Below, one piece after another: positions 52,638 to 63,133 of a stretch of 64,000 nt of DNA. The notes beneath the pieces were generated by a model that ran no database searches, had not been told where the DNA came from, and saw only the letters and a list, made by a program, of their open reading frames with translations. The DNA lies in assembly GCF_020103695.1 (NCBI RefSeq), contig NZ_JAHXBF010000040.1:37626-101625 (forward strand), in the 5' to 3' direction. Both the position numbers and the translations under genes were made by a program. The DNA comes from Hyalangium versicolor. GTDB taxonomy: Bacteria > Myxococcota > Myxococcia > Myxococcales > Myxococcaceae. Within the stretch, counting starts at the first letter, position 1. The number at the start of each line of letters is the position of its first letter.

Positions 52638-53732
52638 TCAGTCCACCCGCACCACCGCTACATCCTGCACGCCTTTCGAAGGATCCACATCCACGACGAG
52701 GAAGTGCCGCCCCACTCCATCGAAGCGCTCGGGGATGGCGCCCCCTCCTCCGGAGATGTAGGCGGGGATGCCCGCGTTCGAGTACGCGTAGAACGAGTGC
52801 ACGTGCCCATAGAGGGTCAGGTCCACTCCAGCCCGAGCCAGCTTGCCCACCAGCGCCGCCGCCTCGTTGCGGCTGGAGAACGAGCCGTTGCGCACCCCCA
52901 CCGGATCCAGCGGAGGGATGTGCATGCCCACCACGTGCACCGCATCCCGGCCCTGCTCCAACCACCCGTCGAGCGACTCCTCCACCAGCGGATCCACCGT
53001 GCCGTTGCCCGTGTCCAACTGCGTGAAGTGCACTCCCTGGAAGGTGAAGTGCTGGCTGCCGCGACCCACCAGTTCGAAGTACGGCAGGTCCAGGGTGAAC
53101 GTCTCGTGGTTGCCCAGCGTCGCGTACAGCGGGATGCGTGACTCCTCCAGCCGCTCCTGGAACTCCTGCAACTGCTCGCGGCTGCCCGTCTCCGTCAGGT
53201 CTCCCGAGAAGAAGATGAAGCGCAGCGACGGGTCCTCGTTGATGCGCGCGTAGATGTCTCCCACGCGCGGCAGCGCCTCCTGCACGTCCGCCAGCGCCAC
53301 GAACCGGAAGGGCTGGGCCGTCGCCCAATCTGGCGGCGCCACCTGGAGGCGTGCCTCGGCTCCAGGCCGCAGGCGCACCCGCCACATCTTCACCGTCGGC
53401 AGCGGAGAAGGCCCGTCCTCCACCTCGAGCGCCTCGCCGCCCGCCTCTGCCTGAAGCTCCGCGTCCGGCATGGCGTTGCGCACCATCAGCGTCCACCACT
53501 CGGGCGCGGCGGCCGAGGGCGTGGCTCGCACGCGCAGGACCGGAGCGTTCCCCCACAGCGTCAGCGCTCCGGACTCCAGGCTCCGCACCGACGCCAGGCC
53601 GTCCTCCACCACCACCGAGAGTCCCGCCCCCTCGGCGTGGCCGATCTCCAGGTCCTTCAGCGCACGCCCCTCCGCGGGACGCACACACCCGGCCAGCGGC
53701 AGCAACGCCAGCAACAGTCCCACGCGCCTCAC
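52638..53732 (-). CDS. Lipoprotein metallophosphoesterase (calcineurin-like)
   Basis: 364 residues with a lipoprotein signal (LLLALLPLAGC, Cys 16). The N-terminal ~140 residues form a beta domain. The phosphoesterase domain has GDLTETGS, GNHETFTL, VVGMHIPPLD and LTLYGHVHSFYAYS. The first metal motif, normally DxH, is ADVQ here (VALADVQEALP), i.e. the His is Gln, which may weaken one metal site. It probably acts on phosphate esters or nucleotides outside the cell. The start overlaps the upstream gene by 4 bp (53729-53732) and the DUF2378 gene follows, so it is the middle gene of a three-gene operon. Confidence 0.82.
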   Translation of the reverse strand: MRRVGLLLALLPLAGCVRPAEGRALKDLEIGHAEGAGLSVVVEDGLASVRSLESGALTLWGNAPVLRVRATPSAAAPEWWTLMVRNAMPDAELQAEAGGEALEVEDGPSPLPTVKMWRVRLRPGAEARLQVAPPDWATAQPFRFVALADVQEALPRVGDIYARINEDPSLRFIFFSGDLTETGSREQLQEFQERLEESRIPLYATLGNHETFTLDLPYFELVGRGSQHFTFQGVHFTQLDTGNGTVDPLVEESLDGWLEQGRDAVHVVGMHIPPLDPVGVRNGSFSSRNEAAALVGKLARAGVDLTLYGHVHSFYAYSNAGIPAYISGGGGAIPERFDGVGRHFLVVDVDPSKGVQDVAVVRVD

Positions 53733-54958
53733 GGCTCACCTCCGATCGTGTACACCGCCGACACTCGCGCCACATACGCCGAGCCCGCCTGCACATCCGC
53801 GGACACGCCCCAGTGCTCGCTCAGCAGCACCCGGCCTCGCAGGCCGAAGTACCCCGGCACGCCCGCTCCGAACTTCAATCCCCCGGCGTAGTCGTCCTTC
53901 CGGTGGTCGTAATAGAGGAGCGCTTCGCCTCGCAGCGGCCCCGAGCGCCCCAGGTACACGCCGTACCCGAACGTGAACAACACCTGCTCGTGGAGCGCAT
54001 CATCGTTGATCGGCCCGAAGAAGCTGTAGCCCTGCAACGCCAGGCCCGCGCTCACCTCGGCGAACGAGCCCTCCAGCCTCGGGCTCAGCCGCGCCATGGC
54101 ATACCGGCCTCGCAGGCCCACCTCGCCGCCCAGTAGCACGAAGCCCTCGGTGGGGAAGCGGTGGTAGAGCACCCCGCCTTCGAAATCGAGCGCCGTGCCG
54201 TCCGCGCCGCCTCGCGCCTGCTCGGGCTCGCCCAGCAGCCGGTACGCACCGCCCAGCCGTACCCGCGCGTTGCCCTCGTTCGGAGACAGCCGCACGGCGG
54301 CCTCCAGCCGAGTCGAGTCCAGCCGCGCCGTGGCTCCCAGTACAACGAAGTGGCGATAGTCGAAGTTCGGATCGCTCACGTGCTGGTAGCCGAAGTCCAG
54401 CTCCAGCGGCGGCAGGCGCGGCGCGGCCACTCCCGGAGTGAAGGCCGGAGACACCACCGAGTAGATGTTGGCCATGGCGGACAGCGAGAAGATTCCCGCC
54501 CCCGCCAGACACACGGTGTACAGCGGGCCGATGACGCGCCGCGATGCTCCCGTCAGCGCAATGGGCACCCCGCCCACCGCGAGCAGCCCCAGCCCCGTGC
54601 CCTCCATGGCGAAGAGCCGTCCCGCCGAGTGCGTGTCCCCCGCCACCAGCGGCCCCATCCCGTGAAACAGCAGCCCTGGAACCACCGAGGCCAACACCGG
54701 CAGCACCCGGAACCCCGGGCGCGACGGAGGGGAGAGCGCGGAGCCCAGGGGCGGCAGTGTCCCCAGGGGACCCTCGACAGCCATCGGAGCAGGCTCCAGA
54801 ACCGGAGCAGCCCGCGGCACGTCCGAGGCGCTCGGCCCCACGCCCTCTACCGAAGGAGGAGCGGGTGCCTCTCCCTGCGCCGCCGCCAACCCCGGCATCA
54901 GCGCCACGATGAACGCGATCCCCACCCCACGCAGCAGGGACATCAGCGGGTGTGCCAT
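53729..54958 (-). CDS. Outer-membrane beta-barrel-like protein
   Basis: 409 residues. Signal peptide MSLLRGVGIAFIVALMPGLAAAQ. A Pro-rich N-terminal part (~25-90) follows, then two hydrophobic stretches (FRVLPVLASVVPGLLFHG, GLGLLAVGGVPIALTGAS). The C-terminal ~220 residues alternate polar and hydrophobic as in a beta-barrel (LELDFGYQHVSDPNFDYRHFVVLGATARLDSTRLEAAVRLSPNE, GYSFFGPINDDALHEQVLFTFGYGVYLG, WGVSADVQAGSAYVARVSAVYTIGG). First gene of the operon with the phosphoesterase and DUF2378 genes, divergent from the PEGA kinase. It likely forms a surface anchor or channel. No specific family. Confidence 0.65.
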   Translation of the reverse strand: MAHPLMSLLRGVGIAFIVALMPGLAAAQGEAPAPPSVEGVGPSASDVPRAAPVLEPAPMAVEGPLGTLPPLGSALSPPSRPGFRVLPVLASVVPGLLFHGMGPLVAGDTHSAGRLFAMEGTGLGLLAVGGVPIALTGASRRVIGPLYTVCLAGAGIFSLSAMANIYSVVSPAFTPGVAAPRLPPLELDFGYQHVSDPNFDYRHFVVLGATARLDSTRLEAAVRLSPNEGNARVRLGGAYRLLGEPEQARGGADGTALDFEGGVLYHRFPTEGFVLLGGEVGLRGRYAMARLSPRLEGSFAEVSAGLALQGYSFFGPINDDALHEQVLFTFGYGVYLGRSGPLRGEALLYYDHRKDDYAGGLKFGAGVPGYFGLRGRVLLSEHWGVSADVQAGSAYVARVSAVYTIGGEP

Positions 54959-55094
54959 TGCCTCGCCTCGAGTCTTCTCAGGAGGGCACCGGCCATGTCC
55001 TCCACACGAACCCCTTGGAGCCGCCTATGAGGGAGCAATCCGGGGGTCCTGGTCAACCCCACGTCCTCTCAGGTCCCATCGGCGGCTGGCCCTC

Positions 55095-55125
55095 TTCCGG
55101 TATTCCCCTGGGAATAGGCTATGCT
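55095..55125 (+). promoter_or_regulatory. Possible MerR-type promoter with palindromic spacer
   Basis: TTCCGG (55095-55100), a 19-bp spacer holding the palindrome TATTCCC-CT-GGGAATA (55101-55116), and TATGCT (55120-55125). Spacers of 19 bp with an internal dyad are the hallmark of MerR-activated promoters. It is 30-60 bp upstream of the kinase start and inside the divergent region with the outer-membrane operon. Confidence 0.35.
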
Positions 55126-55154
55126 GCGAAGACTCCACCCCCACCACCTGCACC

Positions 55155-57893
<2,739 letters not shown>

Positions 57894-58056
57894 CGCCGGG
57901 CAGCCGGGCAATCGAGCTGCGGCCACGCCCCTCTGCTCCCCAGCCGTCCGCCTTGGCGCGCCCCAGGCCGTCCCCCCTGCGCACTCCCTGAGTGACTAAC
58001 CTGAAACCTATCCCCCACGCGGGGAGTACTCTCACCCATTGATCCAGACCGGGACC

Positions 58057-58075
58057 CACCTTTGCAGGTGCAAAG
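58057..58075. promoter_or_regulatory. Overlapping dyads upstream of the RNA promoter
   Basis: CACCT-TTGC-AGGTG (58057-58070) and CTTTGC-AGGT-GCAAAG (58060-58075) are two overlapping perfect palindromes placed immediately before the -35 box of the candidate RNA gene. Such overlapping dyads are typical of alternative operator binding. Confidence 0.45.
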
Positions 58076-58079
58076 AACG

Positions 58080-58108
58080 ATGAACATCCGGGCAATCCCG
58101 GGTATGAT
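58080..58108 (+). promoter_or_regulatory. Sigma-70-type promoter of the candidate ncRNA
   Basis: ATGAAC (58080-58085), 17-bp spacer, TATGAT (58103-58108). The -10 box matches TATAAT in five of six positions. The spacer contains the dyad CCGGG-CAAT-CCCGG (58088-58101). Transcription should begin near 58114-58116. Confidence 0.5.
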
Positions 58109-58113
58109 CCCAG

Positions 58114-58299
58114 GGCAAGCAGGCGGAGTTGCGACTTCGCCAGGCTCCAGATGAAGGCCGGTCGTCCCTTGCGAGGGACAGCGGTCACCCGGTTCCTTCC
58201 GTAAGGGCCCCGAGGGCATCCCCCTCGGTCAGTTCGACAAGGACGGGAAAGGCACGTGGGCGCGGCGCCGAGGTGGGCACCGGGCCCACGGGTCTTTTT
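58114..58299 (+). ncRNA. Candidate structured non-coding RNA, ~185 nt
   Basis: The predicted transcript folds into consecutive perfect or near-perfect hairpins. H1 is GGCGGAGT (58122-58129) with ACTTCGCC (58134-58141), loop TGCG. H2 has GAAGG-CCGG (58153-58161) pairing with CCGG-TT-CCTTC (58189-58199) and, inside it, GTCCCT (58164-58169) with AGGGAC (58174-58179), again loop TGCG. H3 is CCGAGGG (58210-58216) with CCCTCGG (58222-58228). It ends at hairpin GTGGGC/GCCCAC followed by TCTTTTT. Open reading frames in it are short and lack start sites. I recognise none of the RNase P, tmRNA, SRP or 6S cores. Function unknown. Confidence 0.55.
58273..58299 (+). terminator. Intrinsic terminator of the candidate ncRNA
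   Basis: GTGGGC (58273-58278), loop ACCGG, GCCCAC (58284-58289), then GGGTCTTTTT (58290-58299). A stem plus T-run is the classical intrinsic terminator form, rare in this window. Confidence 0.65.
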
Positions 58300-58303
58300 G
58301 GGG

Positions 58304-58343
58304 CAAAAAAAGCCGCACCCAGGCGCCGAGTCCCGAGTGCGGC
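58304..58343 (-). terminator. Intrinsic terminator on the minus strand
   Basis: On the minus strand GCCGCAC (58343-58337), 18-base loop, GTGCGGC (58318-58312), then seven T (58311-58305). A strong terminator facing the plus-strand one, only 4 bp away. It implies a minus-strand transcript that starts between here and the dehydrogenase gene. Confidence 0.65.
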
Positions 58344-58430
58344 CCGCATCCCGGTACGGAGGGGTTGGAAACCGGGACACGAAACAGCCTTGCAAGTCCC
58401 CTCCACCCTAGCGGTGGAGTCTGACAGCGG
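58304..58430 (-). ncRNA. Candidate minus-strand structured RNA
   Basis: Reading leftward, the sequence contains hairpin CTCCACC/GGTGGAG (58401-58419), then TCCCGGT (58376-58370) with ACCGGGA (58355-58349), then the terminator. No open reading frame with a start site is associated, and the 5' end cannot be fixed (nothing convincing as a promoter). It could be the 3' part of a longer leader or antisense RNA that starts nearer the dehydrogenase gene start. Confidence 0.35.
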
Positions 58431-58544
58431 AACTCCCGGCCTTGGGGTGAGACCAGGTGGGTGCGCCCGGGTCTCCTCTCGCGTCGTGGGCACCGGCTAG
58501 GGTTCCGCCTTCGCCGCACCTCACCCTCACAGGAGAAGCCGGAA

Positions 58545-59660
58545 ATGATCGACGCACTGGCTCGCATCATCTCGGAAGTCATCGAGCCCCAGGCCCTCGT
58601 CACGGACCTGCACGGCACGTTCCCTCGGGCCGCCATGGAAGCGCTGGGGCGCGAGGGAATCCTCGGGCTGCTGAGCGCGAAGGGCGTGGGAGGCTCGGGG
58701 CAGGGGCTGCGAGCGGCCTCGTGGGTGGTGGAGCAGATCGGCGCGGCCTGTGGCTCCACGGGCATGGTGCTGTGCATGCACTACTGCGCGACGGCGATCA
58801 TCGAGCAGCATGGCCCGTGGGCGGTGCGGCAGGAGATCGCCGCTGGACGGCACATCACGACGCTGGCCTTCTCCGAGGCGGGCTCGCGCAGCCATTTCTG
58901 GGCGCCCGTGAGCACCGCGGCACCCGCTGACGGAGATACGGTCCGCCTGGATGCGGACAAGAGCTGGGCCACCTCGGCGGGACAGGTGGACAGCTACGTC
59001 TGGTCCAGCAAGCCGCTGGCGGCCTCGGGCTTGAGCACGCTCTGGCTGGTGCCCGGCAAGGCGCCCGGGCTGTCGTACCCCCGGGCGTTCGACGGGCTGG
59101 GGCTGCGCGGCAACGCCTCCAGCCCCATCGAGGCGCGCAACGTGCTCATCCCCCGCTCGGCGATGCTTGGGCCGGACGGGGGCGGGTTCGAGCTCATGAT
59201 GGGGATCGCCCTGTCCCACTTCCAGGTGCTGAGCGCCAGTTGCTACCTGGGCATCATGGAGGCGGCGACGAAGAAGGCCTCGGCGCACGTGGCGGCGACG
59301 CGCTTCGATCACCTGGGCCAGTCCCTGGCGAGCCTGGCGACCATCCGCGCGTACCTGGCGCGCATGCGGCTGAAGACGGACATGGTGCGAGGCCTGCTGC
59401 GAGACACGCTGGACTCGCTCGAGGAGGGGCGCGAGGACGCCCAGCTGCGCGTGCTGGAGGTGAAGGCGGCGGCGGGAGAGATGGCCACCGAGGTGACGGA
59501 GCTGGCCATGCGCGTGTGCGGCGGCGCGGCCTTCCGGAAGGAGGTCGGGTTGGAGCGGTACTTCCGGGACGCTCGGGCAGCCACCGTCATGTCACCGACG
59601 ACGGATCTGCTCTACGACTTCATCGGCAAGGCCGCGGCGGGGATGCCCCTGTTCGAGTAG
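58545..59660 (+). CDS. Acyl-CoA dehydrogenase
   Basis: 371 residues, N-terminally short but complete acyl-CoA dehydrogenase fold: middle beta domain TTLAFSEAGSRSHFWAP (flavin/substrate loop), VRLDADKSWATSAGQVDSYVWSSKP. The C-terminal helical domain has GGFELMMGIALSHFQVLSASCYLGIMEAA, MRVCGGAAFRKEVGLERYFRDARAATVMSPTTDLLYDFIGKAA. It resembles the group acting on polyketide-like or short, branched acyl-CoA substrates rather than medium-chain enzymes. ATG 58545 has AGGAG upstream. The 650-bp gap in front, with convergent RNA candidates, suggests special control. It converges on the AraC gene with 28 bp between stops. Confidence 0.85.
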   Translation: MIDALARIISEVIEPQALVTDLHGTFPRAAMEALGREGILGLLSAKGVGGSGQGLRAASWVVEQIGAACGSTGMVLCMHYCATAIIEQHGPWAVRQEIAAGRHITTLAFSEAGSRSHFWAPVSTAAPADGDTVRLDADKSWATSAGQVDSYVWSSKPLAASGLSTLWLVPGKAPGLSYPRAFDGLGLRGNASSPIEARNVLIPRSAMLGPDGGGFELMMGIALSHFQVLSASCYLGIMEAATKKASAHVAATRFDHLGQSLASLATIRAYLARMRLKTDMVRGLLRDTLDSLEEGREDAQLRVLEVKAAAGEMATEVTELAMRVCGGAAFRKEVGLERYFRDARAATVMSPTTDLLYDFIGKAAAGMPLFE

Positions 59661-59688
59661 ACGGGAGCGGAGATTCGCCCCTGCGAGC

Positions 59689-60804
59689 TCACTCCTCGCG
59701 GGGAGCGCTGCGCGCGACGCGTCCGCGCTCCCCGAGCCCGCGCTGGCCCCTGCCCAGGCCGGACTTCGCCGTGGCCGGGGGAAGGGCCCACGGAGCCAGT
59801 GGAGACATGGGCATCATCGCTCCGCCGCTGGCTGGCACCTCCATGGCATCGCGGGCCTTCTCACGGTAGCGCCCGGGAGGAACTCCGCGCAGGCGGTGGA
59901 AGGTGCGGTTGAAGGCGAACTCGGAGGCATAGCCCACGCGCTCGGCAATGGCGGCCAGGGGTTGATCACTGTCGCGCAGCATGCGCGCGGCGACATCCAT
60001 CCGCAGCCTCGTGAGGTAGACGAGCGGCGGCTCGCCGACCAATTCCCGGAAGCGCCGTGCGAAGGTGGCGCGAGAGCAGGCCACCTCGGCGGCGAGAGAC
60101 TCGACCGTCCAGTCCCGGCGGGGCTCACCATGCATGAGCGCCAGCGCGCGGCCCACCTGCGGATCCCTCACCGCTCCGAGCCACCCGGCGCTGCCCTCGG
60201 GTTGCTGTTCGAGCCACCCGCGGATGATGTGGATGAAGAGCACGTCCACCAGCCGGGCCGTGACGGTGATGGTACCGGGACCGGGCTGGGTGTACTCGGC
60301 CACGAGCAGGCGGAGCACCGCCTCCAGGGGACCGGACATGGCGCCCGCGTCCGCGCGCAGGTGGATGACGGGCGGCAGCAGCGCGAGGAGCGGGTGGATG
60401 CCCTCGTGTTCGAAGCGGTAGGCGCCGCACAGCACCACGGTGGAGGGGCCCTTGCCGTCCAGGCTCAGGTTCATTCCGTGGGAGTCCTGGGACACCTGGC
60501 ACTTGCCGACGAGCTTCAGGAAGGGCAGGGCCTGGACGCTGGGAGCGCTGATCAGGCTGTGCCCGGTGCCGTGCGGGAGCAGGACGACATCCCCCTGCGC
60601 CAGGTGCAGGGGCTCGCCCCGGGCGCGAGTGCGCAGCCAGCATGAGCCTCGGGCGATGATGTGGAGGCCCGCGCGGGGAGCCGCCTCGAAGAGCATGCCC
60701 CAGGGGGCCGCCAGCTCGGAGCGGCAGAACAGCGTGCCCCCGATGCGAGTGGCGGAGAGCACATCCGCGAGCACATCCATGCCGGTGGGTTTCGAGGGCT
60801 GCAT
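59689..60804 (-). CDS. AraC-family transcriptional regulator
   Basis: 371 residues. N-terminal cupin-like ligand domain (FEAAPRAGLHIIARGSCWLRTRARGEPLHLAQGDVVLLPHGTGHSL) followed by the AraC double HTH (WTVESLAAEVACSRATFARRFRELVGEPPLVYLTRLRMDVAARMLRDSDQPLAAIAERVGYASEFAFNRTFHRLRGVPPGRYRE, ~250-330). The C-terminal ~45 residues are Pro/Ala/Arg-rich extras. ATG 60804 is picked because the cupin domain begins soon after, although the ribosome site is weak. The regulated gene is not known; both the dehydrogenase gene next to it and the MBL gene upstream are candidates. Confidence 0.85.
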   Translation of the reverse strand: MQPSKPTGMDVLADVLSATRIGGTLFCRSELAAPWGMLFEAAPRAGLHIIARGSCWLRTRARGEPLHLAQGDVVLLPHGTGHSLISAPSVQALPFLKLVGKCQVSQDSHGMNLSLDGKGPSTVVLCGAYRFEHEGIHPLLALLPPVIHLRADAGAMSGPLEAVLRLLVAEYTQPGPGTITVTARLVDVLFIHIIRGWLEQQPEGSAGWLGAVRDPQVGRALALMHGEPRRDWTVESLAAEVACSRATFARRFRELVGEPPLVYLTRLRMDVAARMLRDSDQPLAAIAERVGYASEFAFNRTFHRLRGVPPGRYREKARDAMEVPASGGAMMPMSPLAPWALPPATAKSGLGRGQRGLGERGRVARSAPREE

Positions 60805-60912
60805 GATGATCCGGAGGCTACCACGCGCGACTTGCGCGAAACGAACCGCCCCGGATCCGGGAGACATCGCCCGGTCTCCGGGGCACACTCGCTGACACTC
60901 CGCCTGCCCGCC

Positions 60913-62547
60913 CTACTCGCCGGCAGCCGCCTTCAGGTCCGCGAGCGTGCTCGTGGTGCCATGACCACCCGTGATGGTGGTGACGTCCAGCTGGTGCGTC
61001 TGGGTGATGGACTTGTAGAGCTCCTTGGGCCCGTTGCCGACGCCGCCCTGGCCCGGGTTGAAGAGGTCCGAAACGAAGGCGACCTTCTCGTTGGGCAGAT
61101 AGAACAGCAGCATGTCCGCCGCGTGCGTGTTGTCGATTGAGTACGCGACGACAGGGTGCGAGGCATCCTCGAACCGCAGGGAACCTCCCGCTGGCACCGT
61201 CGTCAGCCGGATGGGAGCGGGCGTGCGCGCCAGGCTGTCCGGGCGGATGGTGGACGGAGCGCGGAAGAGCTCCTGGTAGAAGCTGGCCACGGACTCATGC
61301 GCTACCACCGTGGCACCCGCCGCCACGAAAGCGCGCAGTCCGCCCGCGTGGTCGCTGTGGTGGTGGGTGGCCAGGACGTGGGTGATGGGCTTGGTGGGAA
61401 ACTTCTGCTTCGCCCAGGCGATGATGGCATCCCCGCGCTCCGGGTAGAGCGGCGCCTCGAGGACGACGACGCCCTTGGCCTGCTCCACGACGATCGTGTT
61501 GTGGGAGAAGCCCCTCAGGTACCAGACGCCCGGTGCCAGCTCCGTCTCCGCCAGGGAGAGATCCAGGCCATCGAGCGGGATGCCGAACGAGGCGAAGATC
61601 ATGTGGAACTGGTGTTGGGAGGCACCGCGCGCCGCGTCCTCGGCGTTGTAGGGAGGCAGGTTGCCGGCCGGGAGCTGGAAGAGCGCGGGAGCCAGGGTGC
61701 CATTCACGGTCACCGCCTTGCGCGTCTCGGAGTGGACCAGATGCCCGTCGACACCGATATAGGCGTTCTTCGGGAAGCGCAGTCCGTTCGGCGTCGTCTC
61801 CCAGCCTTCGTAGAAGACCTCGACGGGGACATCGCGGTGCAGCGGCTCGTTCTCCACGGTGGCCAGCTTGGAGATCTGTCCGGTCTGTGCATTCACGTAG
61901 AGGGTGAGGGCGTGGAACGGATCATTCACCACCAGCAGGTGGTGGAGGATTCCACCGAGCAGTGCAGCACCGCCGTCCTGGGCGAGGCTCGGGTTGGCGA
62001 CGATGTCCTTGAGGATGAGGTGCGGGTTGAGCAGGCGCTGCTGCCGGCGGATGGCGGCGATACGGTCCGGCAGGAGCGGACCACCCGGCAGACCGAAGAC
62101 GCTCTCGCTGCCCTCGAGGTAGCCCTGGTTGCCGTTGATGATCTCCTGGTAGTCCTGGGCGAGAGGGACGAACAGGGTCAGGTTGCGCTTCTGGTGGATG
62201 TTGATCTTGTCGCCCGCCACGTCATAGCTGATGACGGTCCCATCCACAGTACTGCCCAGGAGGGGGGCATCGCTTGGGCGGAAGCCTTCACCAGCGGTGT
62301 AGTTCAAGGCGGAGATCTGCAGCTCGAAGCTCTGCAGGCCCTGGACGGCGTCCTTGCCACCGATGCCGACGATGGCCTTCTCGACGGTGCTGAGCGAGGG
62401 GTCGACGATGGCGGAGTCCCCCTTGGGGCCCTCGGGACCAGCGGGGCCAGCGTCTCCCTCGCAGCCAGCGGTGATGAGGGCGATGCTCAGGGTGGCCGCG
62501 CGCAACGTGCGCAGCGGAGTCCAGGGGGTGGGGTTCAGCTTGCTCAT
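60913..62547 (-). CDS. MBL-fold lipoprotein hydrolase
   Basis: 544 residues. Signal peptide with lipobox ITAGC (Cys 29), then a short collagen-like stretch GPAGPEGPKGD (about 33-44). A long middle region (~60-340) of unknown fold precedes the metallo-beta-lactamase domain with VLATHHHSDHAGGL at about 390-400, HESVASFY, and the second metal segment ADMLLFYLPNEKVAFVSDLFNPG, GGHGTTSTLADL. It hydrolyses an ester- or thioester-like substrate outside the cytoplasm. Substrate unknown. It lies 108 bp upstream of the AraC gene on the same strand. Confidence 0.8.
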   Translation of the reverse strand: MSKLNPTPWTPLRTLRAATLSIALITAGCEGDAGPAGPEGPKGDSAIVDPSLSTVEKAIVGIGGKDAVQGLQSFELQISALNYTAGEGFRPSDAPLLGSTVDGTVISYDVAGDKINIHQKRNLTLFVPLAQDYQEIINGNQGYLEGSESVFGLPGGPLLPDRIAAIRRQQRLLNPHLILKDIVANPSLAQDGGAALLGGILHHLLVVNDPFHALTLYVNAQTGQISKLATVENEPLHRDVPVEVFYEGWETTPNGLRFPKNAYIGVDGHLVHSETRKAVTVNGTLAPALFQLPAGNLPPYNAEDAARGASQHQFHMIFASFGIPLDGLDLSLAETELAPGVWYLRGFSHNTIVVEQAKGVVVLEAPLYPERGDAIIAWAKQKFPTKPITHVLATHHHSDHAGGLRAFVAAGATVVAHESVASFYQELFRAPSTIRPDSLARTPAPIRLTTVPAGGSLRFEDASHPVVAYSIDNTHAADMLLFYLPNEKVAFVSDLFNPGQGGVGNGPKELYKSITQTHQLDVTTITGGHGTTSTLADLKAAAGE

Positions 62548-62711
62548 GGGACAGCTCCCGGGGAAGGAGTGGCGAAACGGTTGGCGACAACGGGCCAGTG
62601 AGTAGCGCTGGAGCCATCCGCCGAGCCATGCCCGGGAAAATCATTGTTTTGTCCGTTCGTCTCACGGCTCCCGTGCCGGGGGGCCGCGAGAGCGAAGCAG
62701 CGGGCCGCGAG

Positions 62712-63119
62712 TCAGCGGCGGTCAGCCAGTCGCACGACGAAGCGCAGGCCCGACCACGTGTCGTCGACGGCACAGACCTTGTTGTCGACGAGGCCAGTGG
62801 CGAGCCCCACGGCGCGGATCCGGTTCTCGTCGAGGTCTGTGGCGACGCCGGAGCTCTTCTTGGGCCAGGAGATCCACAGCCCGCCGGAGGGCTCCAGGCG
62901 CTTCACGAGCGCGGGGAAGCGTTGGGAGAGGTCCGCCGCGCGGGTGAAGAAGGCGACGGCGACATCGAACTTCGCGCGGGCGCCGGAGATGAAGGCGACG
63001 TCTTCGGGCAGAGGCGCGAGGATGGCATCGAAGCCCTGGGGAGCATCAATGAGGGCAACGCGAGAGCCGGGTTTGATGCCGAGCTTCTTGGGAAGAGGAG
63101 TACCCGAGTAACCAGCCAT
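62712..63119 (-). CDS. DUF3052 family protein
   Basis: 135 residues. It begins MAGYSGTPLPKKLGIKPGSRVALIDAPQGF and contains FDVAVAFFTRAADLSQRFPALVKRLEPSGGLWISWPKKSS and DENRIRAVGLATGLVDNKVCAVDDTWSGLRFVVRLADR, matching the DUF3052 family (SAM-methyltransferase-like fold lacking catalytic motifs). ATG 63119 is chosen on a GAGGA site. It is 14 bp downstream of the PaiB-like gene and probably co-transcribed. Function unknown; cytosolic. Confidence 0.82.
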   Translation of the reverse strand: MAGYSGTPLPKKLGIKPGSRVALIDAPQGFDAILAPLPEDVAFISGARAKFDVAVAFFTRAADLSQRFPALVKRLEPSGGLWISWPKKSSGVATDLDENRIRAVGLATGLVDNKVCAVDDTWSGLRFVVRLADRR

Positions 63120-63133
63120 TTCCTCACCGTGCC

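Larger units (their letters stand above)
57894..58544. other. 651-bp intergenic region with convergent RNA candidates
   Basis: No protein gene is credible here. It contains, from left to right: dyads CACCT/AGGTG and CTTTGC/GCAAAG (58057-58075), a promoter (58080-58108), a plus-strand structured transcript ending at a terminator (58299), a minus-strand terminator (58304-58343) and minus-strand hairpins up to about 58419. It separates the kinase stop and the acyl-CoA dehydrogenase start. Confidence 0.65.

Noticed and set aside
57894..58544. RNase P RNA, tmRNA, SRP RNA or 6S RNA in the gap
   Set aside because: The conserved core elements (for example the GAGGAAAGTC box of RNase P or the tmRNA tag region) are not visible on either strand, so the RNA is left unnamed.
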